The notes under the pieces: model-generated | The model's input: the letters and a program-made list of their open reading frames with translations, nothing else | What the model was told of the DNA's origin: nothing | Databases searched by the model: none | DNA from: Leptospiraceae bacterium | GTDB taxonomy: Bacteria; Spirochaetota; Leptospiria; Turneriellales; Turneriellaceae | DNA: 5,250 nucleotides | Assembly (NCBI GenBank): GCA_016788945.1 | Contig: JAEUSA010000215.1 | Span: 1-5,250, forward strand | Reading direction: 5' to 3' | Translations under genes and position numbers: made by a program | In this document: positions 1 to 4,856 of the stretch, piece after piece | Layout of the letters: each line of letters begins with the position of its first letter | How positions within the stretch are numbered: the stretch's first letter is position 1

Positions 1-155
1 TGCCTGCCGTCGTCGAGCCTCAGGTCAAACACACGGTTTTCCATACTGTTGAGCTGCGAGATGTGGCCTGATGGTTCTAGGCCGAGCCGCGTGACAGCGT
101 CCAAAATTTCGTCGGGGGTGAGGCGGTAGAAAAATTCGGTGGGTTTGTGTTTCAC
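1..155 (-). CDS. srkA: Stress response kinase A (SrkA/YihE/RdoA family), 5' fragment
   Basis: Only the first 51 codons are present; the gene continues beyond the left edge. The translated segment contains LTPDEILDAVTRLGL and then LNSMENRVFDL. These align by eye with the N-terminus of E. coli SrkA (YihE), which has L-PD-I-DA followed by LNSYENRV. SrkA is a cytosolic Ser/Thr kinase of the aminoglycoside-phosphotransferase/choline-kinase fold, linked to protection from envelope and oxidative stress. The catalytic HGD and DxD motifs would lie outside the window and cannot be checked. The GTG start (153-155) is chosen because an AGGA lies 4 bases upstream and because the usual N-terminal spacing to the LNS-ENRV motif is kept. 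The upstream in-frame sequence has no ATG, GTG or TTG before a stop. It begins 39 bases after the fecR-like stop and probably shares its transcript. The family call is fairly secure despite the short fragment. Confidence 0.8.
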   Translation of the reverse strand, partial: MKHKPTEFFYRLTPDEILDAVTRLGLEPSGHISQLNSMENRVFDLRLDDGR

Positions 156-194
156 GCAATCCTGTATTTCAGACAGGTCTACAGATGGTCGCGC

Positions 195-863
195 TCACAA
201 TCCTTTAAGTGCGGCGTGGCTGTTTTTTGCCGAATTTGGTCGAACGTCTAAGTCTTTGAGAACGCCTGCAAGATCAGGAAACAGTTTTACCAGTTCGGCA
301 GGCGGAGATTTTTTAATTTCTGTGTTGCCAGATTGGATAAGCAGCATATTTGCCTGTCCCGCCGTCAGCGTTTCTGTTTTTTTGCCCGACAGGAATTCAA
401 TTTGGCCATCGATCAAGAAGAGTTTTTCCTGACTCGCTGAACTCTGCAAGATGAATCGTGTGCCCGTAAGGCGGAATGCCTTTGTCGCCGACTGAATTAC
501 CACCGGAAATTCACCATCGTGACGCGTAATCAATGCCGTGCCGTACAGTAGGTGCACCTGCTGCATTCCTGACTTGTTTTTTGGTGCGATGCGCACAGCG
601 CAGTCGGTCAGGGCCTTTAACGTCAGTTTCTCGGGTAACTGCAATATATCTCCGCCGGGCAGAATCTGGTTATCTGCAGTGGCCAGCGATTGTCCACGGA
701 AAACCCATCCTTCGGGAATCGGTTTTGCCTTTACCGGTGAACCAATTGCCTTGGCGCCATAGATAGCGATCGCAACGGCGAGGGCAGACGCAAACAGGGT
801 TACGTGCTTCGTTTTGATCCAAAGCAATAGTTTGCTCAGATAGCCTTTTGGTTCATTTTCCAT
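195..863 (-). CDS. FecR-domain, single-pass membrane-anchored protein
   Basis: This is a 222-residue protein with a short charged N-terminus, one hydrophobic segment at about residues 20-41 and an exported remainder. Residues 108-170 show the FecR-domain pattern. It runs YGTALITR, then FPVVIQSATKAFRLTGTRFIL, then LFLIDGQIEFL, then LTAGQ, which is a beta-rich repeat ending in the typical AGQ/AGE. Classical FecR regulators carry an N-terminal cytoplasmic anti-sigma segment of 80 or more residues and signal to an ECF sigma factor. Here the cytoplasmic part is only about 19 residues, and no sigma-factor gene is visible nearby. It is therefore better read as an envelope FecR-domain protein, with partner and role unknown. 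The start at 861-863 lacks a clear Shine-Dalgarno sequence, so it is less certain than the domain call. Its 3' neighbour is the srkA fragment; its 5' neighbour is divergent. Confidence 0.8.
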   Translation of the reverse strand: MENEPKGYLSKLLLWIKTKHVTLFASALAVAIAIYGAKAIGSPVKAKPIPEGWVFRGQSLATADNQILPGGDILQLPEKLTLKALTDCAVRIAPKNKSGMQQVHLLYGTALITRHDGEFPVVIQSATKAFRLTGTRFILQSSASQEKLFLIDGQIEFLSGKKTETLTAGQANMLLIQSGNTEIKKSPPAELVKLFPDLAGVLKDLDVRPNSAKNSHAALKGL

Positions 864-960
864 CGTTATGCGGGACAGAACGGAAATGCAGTCCCGAAGC
901 GCGCGGTCAATGTTTAATCGATCTTGACAGGTAATCTCTGCCTGCTTTCGTCACTCACCA

Positions 961-965
961 AGGGG
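961..965 (+). promoter_or_regulatory. Shine-Dalgarno site of the YbjN-like gene
   Basis: AGGGG lies four bases upstream of the ATG at 970. It is the clearest ribosome binding site in the window and fixes the start of the exported protein. The rest of the divergent intergenic region (864-969) contains a perfect TTGACA at 924-929 but no convincing -10 box at the right distance. Confidence 0.65.
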
Positions 966-969
966 AAAA

Positions 970-1485
970 ATGAAAACAAAAATCAACCAACTAAAATTCA
1001 TCGCGCTGAGCATCGTACTCTCACTGGCAGGCACTTTGTCCGCCCAGGTGGGCGGAAAAGGTGGTTCACCCACCACGGATTCCCGATTGCTCGAAGCGGT
1101 AAAGGCCTCTGGCCTCAAGCACACGATCATGAAAAATGGTGATATCCGCATGATCTTCGACACCGGAGACGGGCGCTCGCAAGCAGTGGTCATTGCCACA
1201 CGCGTATCACAGTATCTCAATCTCGAGGTGCGCGAAATCTGGGGCGTCGCTTGGAAAGGCTCAGCCGAACTGACCGCAGAACAGGCAAATAAGCTTCTCA
1301 AAGACAATGAGCGCCGCAAGATCGGTGCCTGGGGTCTGGCAAAAGACGGCAATACTTACTACGCGACCTTCACGGTCAAAATCGCCGCGAATGCCGATGG
1401 TGAGTCGCTCAAAGCCGGAATCATGGCAGTAGCCGAGGTTTCTGACGCGCTCGAAAAAGAGCTCACTAACAAAGACGAATTCTGA
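970..1485 (+). CDS. Exported small protein, YbjN-like
   Basis: This is a 171-residue protein. The N-terminus has lysines at 2, 4 and 9, then a hydrophobic core (about 10-22), and an LSA-Q junction near residues 24-26. That is a typical Sec signal peptide with cleavage around A25. The mature part of about 146 residues is a single alpha/beta domain. It contains a helix (SRLLEAVKASGL), strand pairs around 52-78, a short helix (TAEQANKLLKDNER), then WGLAKDGNTYYATFTVKI and a C-terminal helix (SLKAGIMAVAEVSDALEKEL). This order resembles the YbjN family, described as putative sensory-transduction or chaperone-like domains. The similarity is judged by pattern only. No catalytic residues or cysteines stand out. 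It is divergent from the FecR-domain gene and 112 bases upstream of the cyclase, with a folded element between. The reading frame and export are secure; the family name is tentative. Confidence 0.75.
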   Translation: MKTKINQLKFIALSIVLSLAGTLSAQVGGKGGSPTTDSRLLEAVKASGLKHTIMKNGDIRMIFDTGDGRSQAVVIATRVSQYLNLEVREIWGVAWKGSAELTAEQANKLLKDNERRKIGAWGLAKDGNTYYATFTVKIAANADGESLKAGIMAVAEVSDALEKELTNKDEF

Positions 1486-1490
1486 TTACC

Positions 1491-1582
1491 GATTAGGGTT
1501 GTCTATAAAGCCGCGAACCGCACAGCACAAGCGCGGCCTGCGAGCGAAAACCGCAGAAGGTTTGCATAGACAACCCTCAATC
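1491..1582. repeat. 92-base inverted-repeat element, potential three-way junction
   Basis: The arms GATTAGGGTTGTCTAT (1491-1506) and ATAGACAACCCTCAATC (1566-1582) are complementary over 16 pairs with one bulged C; 12 of these pairs (1495-1506 with 1566-1577) are uninterrupted. The 59 enclosed bases hold two more inverted repeats side by side. GCCGCG (1510-1515) pairs with CGCGGC (1532-1537), and CTGCG (1538-1542) pairs with CGCAG (1552-1556). Together they allow a closing stem with two arms. The element fills most of the gap between the YbjN-like gene and the cyclase and ends 15 bases before the cyclase start. There is no U-run after it, so a simple intrinsic terminator is unlikely. It could be a miniature mobile element, a structured leader RNA or a recombination/processing site. 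The pairing is seen directly; the function is unknown. Confidence 0.7.
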
Positions 1583-1597
1583 TCTAACAACTGACCT

Positions 1598-3259
1598 ATG
1601 CAATGGACCCAATCGCCGATTCTCATTCGCATTCGCTTTTTCGCGTCGTTGGTAGTGCTGACCTATACGGCAACGCATTTTCTCAACCATGCTCTCGGTC
1701 TTATTTCGCTCGATGCGCTCGAGGGGGGCAGAAAGATTTTTCTTGCTTTCTGGCGTAATAGTGTACTGCAATTTCTGTTCCCGTTAGCGCTGTTTTTACA
1801 TGCGCAGAGTGCAATCTGGCGATTGATGTTCAGGCAATCGTGGCGGTTTAGCCGAAGGGAAAAAATCAAGATCCTTACGGGCTTAGCGATTCCTCTACTG
1901 TTGCTCATGCACCTCGCCGGCACACGCATGCAATGGTGGGTCTATGGTCACAATGATACCTATGCGTATTTTCTGTACCAGAATCTTTCAGACGGAGGCA
2001 TCTGGTTCGTTCTGGTGATGAGCATTTTGGTCTGGGTGCATGGTTTCTACGGCGTCACGGCAATGCTCGATCTGAAGCCCCATTTTGCGAGATATCGTAC
2101 CGCATTTGTTATTGGTTTTGTTGCCCTGCCGCTTTTAGGCCTCGCCGGCATAATTTCTGCGACGGCGCAGGTTGCGCGCGAAATGCGTGATGCTGCGTGG
2201 GTAAGGCAGGTGCTCGAAATTCACGGGGGTGATCCGCAGAAAGTTGCCGAGACGAAATTGCTGTTTTATCTGCTCGGGCTGGCGGGTCTCGTTTTGCTGG
2301 TAGCGCTGCTTGTTGTCATCCGCCAGCTTTTGCTGCGCCGCGGCCGGCGCCATGCGACAATTCAGGTAAGTTACGCCGATGGTCCGCGGGTCAAAACCAA
2401 CCCCGGCGTCACCCTGCTTGAGGTAAGCCTCGTGAACGGCATCGAACATGCGCACGTCTGCGGTGGCAACGGCCGCTGCTCGACCTGCAGAGTGCGCATC
2501 TTAGACGGGGTGGGCAATCTGTCACTGGCAGAGTCGATCGAAAGTGCATTGCTTTCGCGTATTTCTGCGGAGAGTGATGTGCGCCTTGCCTGCCAAGCGC
2601 GCGTCAGGGGGGATGTCAAAATTGCCCCGCTCATTTCAACCGGTGAGCAGGCGGCTACTCTGCTGCGTCGCAAACCCGAAGCCGATGGTGTCGAACGGGA
2701 AATTGTGGTTTTTTTCTCTGATCTGCGCGGGTTTACCGCTTTTTCTGAAAGCCGGTTACCCTACGATGTCGTCTTTGTGCTGAACCAATATTTTCGCAGT
2801 ATGGGGAAAATCATTGAAGAACACGCCGGTCACATCGACAAATTTATCGGCGATGGCATTATGGCGATTTTCGGATTAAACGAAGACATCAATCATGCCG
2901 CCGCGCACGCTCTGGAAGCTGCCTACAAAATGCAGGCTCAACTCACGTTGATGAATGAATTCCTTGCCGCCGAGCTCAAAGAACCTCTCGAGCTGCGCAT
3001 CGGGCTGCATGCAGGTCCGGCGATCGTCGGTGAACTCGGCTACGGGGGTGCGGCGCGTTTTACCGCGATCGGCGATGTTGTGAATACCGCCAGCCGCCTC
3101 GAACACGCAAACAAGAAACTGGGTACATGGCTTCTCGCCTCGGAAAAAGTGCTCGCGCATGCGGGCCAATCTCACCTCGAAAACGAAATCCACCTGCGCA
3201 TCAGACTGCGTGGCAAAACGGAATTGCTCGGGGTCCATGGCGTGAAAGTGCCGGTGTGA
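1598..3259 (+). CDS. Class III adenylate cyclase with cytochrome-b-like membrane anchor and [2Fe-2S] domain
   Basis: This 553-residue protein has three modules. Residues 1-243 form about six transmembrane helices (near 12-35, 52-75, 90-108, 134-156, 167-190 and 220-243). Histidines in or beside the first four (H27/H31, H68, H105, H148) suit bis-His heme b ligation, as in SdhC-like anchors. Residues 254-345 form a ferredoxin domain with C288-x5-C294-x2-C297-x34-C332, the adrenodoxin-type spacing. Residues 365-553 form a class III cyclase domain. It has metal-binding D375 (FFSDLRGFT) and D419 (KFIGDG), adenine-selecting K415 and T489, and transition-state N496 and R500 (GDVVNTASR). All key residues are present, so conversion of ATP to cAMP is expected. 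A cyclase with a quinone-responsive diheme-b anchor has been described in Sinorhizobium meliloti (CyaC); control by quinone/redox state is inferred here by analogy. The start is fixed by an in-frame stop at 1592-1594. No Shine-Dalgarno is visible, and the 1491-1582 element lies just upstream. It overlaps the SDR gene by one base. Confidence 0.93.
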   Translation: MQWTQSPILIRIRFFASLVVLTYTATHFLNHALGLISLDALEGGRKIFLAFWRNSVLQFLFPLALFLHAQSAIWRLMFRQSWRFSRREKIKILTGLAIPLLLLMHLAGTRMQWWVYGHNDTYAYFLYQNLSDGGIWFVLVMSILVWVHGFYGVTAMLDLKPHFARYRTAFVIGFVALPLLGLAGIISATAQVAREMRDAAWVRQVLEIHGGDPQKVAETKLLFYLLGLAGLVLLVALLVVIRQLLLRRGRRHATIQVSYADGPRVKTNPGVTLLEVSLVNGIEHAHVCGGNGRCSTCRVRILDGVGNLSLAESIESALLSRISAESDVRLACQARVRGDVKIAPLISTGEQAATLLRRKPEADGVEREIVVFFSDLRGFTAFSESRLPYDVVFVLNQYFRSMGKIIEEHAGHIDKFIGDGIMAIFGLNEDINHAAAHALEAAYKMQAQLTLMNEFLAAELKEPLELRIGLHAGPAIVGELGYGGAARFTAIGDVVNTASRLEHANKKLGTWLLASEKVLAHAGQSHLENEIHLRIRLRGKTELLGVHGVKVPV

Positions 3260-4401
3260 TGAAATCATTTTCTTCCGAAAATCCGAAGTCCCTTGCATGG
3301 CGTACCGCACCTCGCGAAGATGCCCTCCTTGGCAGCTCGGAGCGACGCCCTCCGTGGCATAACGCACCTCGCGAAGATGCCCTCCGTGGCAGCTCGGAGC
3401 GACGCCCTCCGTGGCGTACCGCACCTCGCGAAGATGCCCTCCTTGGCAGCTCGGAGCGACGCCTTCCGTGGCGTACGGCACTCATCACCGGGGCGTCGAG
3501 CGGCATTGGCGAAGCGCTCGCGCGTGAGCTTGCCCGCCAAGGCGTTTTTGTGATCTTAGCCGCGCGTCGCGTACAGCTCTGCAAAAAAATCGCCCGCGAG
3601 ATCAGCGACGCGGGGGGCAGGGCGGTTGCGGTCAGAATGGATGTGGCGCGCGCCGAAAAAACAGTGAAACAGATTCAGATGCTCGATCGCCAGCATGGTG
3701 GCATAGATCTCGTCGTCGCCAATGCGGGTGTCGGCGTGCGCACCGATGCACATCGTGTGCAGCGCACGCCTCGGACTTCCGTGTCCTCCGGCGTGCGCAC
3801 CGATGCACATCGTGTGCAGCGCACGCCTCGGACTTCCGTGTCCTCCGGCATGCGCCGCGTTGCACTAAGCGCGCAACGCGCTCCTCGGACCTCCAAGTCG
3901 CTTGGCGAGCGCGGGGGAGATCATTTGCCGTCTTATGGCTGGCAGGCGGTGCGTGCGGTGGCGCAGATCAATTATACCGGTGCGCTTGCTACAATTACTG
4001 CGCTGCTGCCCGTCATGGTGCAGCGCGGGCGCGGTCAGGTCGTCGCAATCAGTTCATTGGCCGGTTTTACGGCGTTGCCCGATGCGGCCGGTTATTCATC
4101 GCCCAAAGCGGGACTATCGCGGTTTATGGAGTGTCTCGCTCTGGACTTGCAGAACACGGGCGTTGTCGTCAGCACGGTGCACGTCGGTTTTGTGAAGACC
4201 GCGATGGTGGCGCAGTCGACATTTCCACTGCCGTTTTTGATCAGCACAGAAAGTGCGGCGCGCTATATGGTACAAAAAATGGCACGGAAAAAGCGCGAGA
4301 TTAATTTTCCTCTGCCGATGGTGATTTTTGTTAGGCTGATGGCCGCGCTGCCGTTTTTCGTCAAAAAGTTTCTGGCACGTAAGTTTAGCCCCGCAGGCTG
4401 A
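3259..4401 (+). CDS. Short-chain dehydrogenase/reductase interrupted by two in-frame 57-bp repeat arrays
   Basis: This is a 380-residue classical SDR, likely an NAD(P)(H)-dependent oxidoreductase of unknown substrate. TGASSGIG (77-84) is the cofactor-binding TGxxxGxG motif. AARR after strand two (101-104) favours NADP(H). NAG is at 155-157. The catalytic tetrad is N238, S266 (SSLAG), Y279 and K283 (YSSPK), with the normal Ser-Tyr spacing of 13. Residues 14-70 and 159-215 are two insertions of 57 residues each, encoded by tandem 57-bp repeats. Without them the protein would be 266 residues, the normal family size, and NAG-to-N238 spacing would be normal (23 residues). The C-terminal part contains a hydrophobic stretch (about INFPLPMVIFVRLMAALPFF) that may bind membrane. 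The ATG at 3259 is chosen because it overlaps the cyclase stop as TGATG and has no clear Shine-Dalgarno, which implies translational coupling. An ATG at 3127 would extend the frame deep into the cyclase gene and is unlikely. Whether the interrupted enzyme is active is unknown. Confidence 0.9.
   Translation: MKSFSSENPKSLAWRTAPREDALLGSSERRPPWHNAPREDALRGSSERRPPWRTAPREDALLGSSERRLPWRTALITGASSGIGEALARELARQGVFVILAARRVQLCKKIAREISDAGGRAVAVRMDVARAEKTVKQIQMLDRQHGGIDLVVANAGVGVRTDAHRVQRTPRTSVSSGVRTDAHRVQRTPRTSVSSGMRRVALSAQRAPRTSKSLGERGGDHLPSYGWQAVRAVAQINYTGALATITALLPVMVQRGRGQVVAISSLAGFTALPDAAGYSSPKAGLSRFMECLALDLQNTGVVVSTVHVGFVKTAMVAQSTFPLPFLISTESAARYMVQKMARKKREINFPLPMVIFVRLMAALPFFVKKFLARKFSPAG
3298..3468 (+). 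repeat. Tandem array A: three 57-bp units inside the SDR gene
   Basis: The units start at 3298, 3355 and 3412, each with TGGC, and encode 19 residues of the type W-R-T-A-P-R-E-D-A-L-L-G-S-S-E-R-R-P-P. A partial fourth start (TGGCGTAC, 3469-3476) follows and leads straight into the Rossmann strand TALITGASSG. Unit 3 differs from unit 1 at one base and unit 2 differs from unit 1 at three. All four changes alter the amino acid. Within each unit the motif GAYGCCCTCCKTGGC occurs twice, 25 bases apart and then 32 to the next unit, so the unit itself looks like an old duplication. Each copy of the motif contains GCC-N6-GGC. A further short inverted repeat is CGGAG-N7-CTCCG. The array lies just before the first strand of the SDR fold. 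Confidence 0.95.
3733..3903 (+). repeat. Tandem array B: three 57-bp units with internal hairpins inside the SDR gene
   Basis: The units start at 3733, 3790 and 3847 and are followed by a partial start (GGCGAGCGC, 3904-3912). Units 1 and 2 are identical; unit 3 is diverged but of equal length. Units 1 and 2 each hold a nested palindrome (3736-3767 and 3793-3824). In it GTGCGC pairs with GCGCAC outside and TGCACA pairs with TGTGCA inside, around a TCG loop. Unit 3 has an unrelated palindrome at the same place: CGCGTTGC (3856-3863) pairs with GCAACGCG (3873-3880). The flanks (GGCRTGCGC before, CCTCGGACYTCC after) are shared by all three. The array adds 57 residues to the loop after the NAG motif of the SDR, rich in R, T, S and V. 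Confidence 0.95.
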
Positions 4402-4426
4402 AACATTAGCCTGCAGAGACGCTAAA
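4384..4426. terminator. Nested hairpin between convergent SDR and rbfA genes, probable bidirectional terminator
   Basis: The inner stem GCAGGCT (4393-4399) pairs perfectly with AGCCTGC (4408-4414) around an 8-base loop. The outer stem TTTAGC (4384-4389) pairs with GCTAAA (4421-4426). The structure covers the SDR stop (4399-4401) and the rbfA stop (4422-4424), so two convergent genes end inside one hairpin. There is no long T-run on either side, so classical intrinsic termination is not proven. Position and symmetry support a shared 3' end structure. Confidence 0.55.
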
Positions 4427-4841
4427 GCAATTTGTCTATCTGTGAACCTTTTTCGAACGAGCGGTCTTGTACGAATACGAGTTGCGGAATGGCCTGCATA
4501 CGCACATGCTTCGCGATGCTCGAGCGCATACCGGGTATCATGCGCTTGATTTCTTTCATGATACGTTCCTGTTCTTTTTCAGAACCCCATACGCTGACGA
4601 AAATCTTTGCGAACGAGCCGTCAGCCGAGAGTTCGCAGCGGGTGAACGTACAATAATCATTTACCTGATTGGTAATATCGGAAATTTCGGCGAGTTCAAA
4701 GGGGTTTTTACCCTGCTGCGCTTTTGCTTCCGCTTTGGCGAGATTCTCCCGGGCCGTTTTCGCACCCGAACTTTTCTGGTAATAAGTCGCAACGTGGCGG
4801 AAAATCTGATTCTGCAATCTGAGGCGTTTGATTTCGTTCAT
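4422..4841 (-). CDS. rbfA: Ribosome-binding factor A
   Basis: This 139-residue cytosolic protein binds the 30S subunit and helps 16S rRNA maturation at the 5' end helix, notably in the cold. The family pattern is visible. There is a basic N-terminal helix (RLRLQNQIFRHVA), a strand with the substrate-facing motif TFTRCELSADGSFAKIFVSVWG (63-86, quoted in part), a helix (EQERIMKEIKRMIPGMRSSIAK, about 90-111), and then the end RMQAIPQLVFVQDRSFEKG with the conserved P-L-F-D-S residues. Between about 23 and 50 there is a charged, alanine- and lysine-rich segment longer than in E. coli RbfA. The start lies 15 bases after the infB stop, the classical infB-rbfA order, with only a weak GGCGG upstream. 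The next gene downstream is convergent, so truB, the common next member, is not here. Confidence 0.92.
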   Translation of the reverse strand: MNEIKRLRLQNQIFRHVATYYQKSSGAKTARENLAKAEAKAQQGKNPFELAEISDITNQVNDYCTFTRCELSADGSFAKIFVSVWGSEKEQERIMKEIKRMIPGMRSSIAKHVRMQAIPQLVFVQDRSFEKGSQIDKLL

Positions 4842-4856
4842 CAGCCGCCGTGCAGA

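Noticed and set aside
139..432. Plus-strand 97-residue frame over the FecR-domain gene
   Set aside because: It lies antisense to the FecR coding sequence and the srkA start, has no recognisable domain, and the opposite strand shows clear family motifs.
924..952. TTGACA at 924-929 as a -35 box for the YbjN-like gene
   Set aside because: The bases 16-18 positions downstream (around 946-953, TTCGTC) do not resemble a -10 box, and the start codon is already at 970. A single hexamer match is not enough.
1491..1582. Complete insertion sequence or simple intrinsic terminator
   Set aside because: There is no room for a transposase, no clear target-site duplication at the ends, and no T-run after the stem. 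Only a small structured element can be supported.
3127..3258. Upstream ATG at 3127 as the SDR start
   Set aside because: It would overlap the essential C-terminal part of the cyclase by 133 bases in another frame and adds residues unlike any SDR. The ATG at 3259 has the typical overlapping stop/start arrangement.
2876..3584. Minus-strand reading frames across the SDR 5' end (up to 201 residues)
   Set aside because: They are shadows of the cyclase and SDR genes, kept open by array A repeats being stop-free on both strands. They have no recognisable domain and no ribosome binding site was identified.
3298..3903. CRISPR array
   Set aside because: The 57-bp units are directly tandem with no unique spacers, lie inside a conserved reading frame, and no cas genes are nearby.
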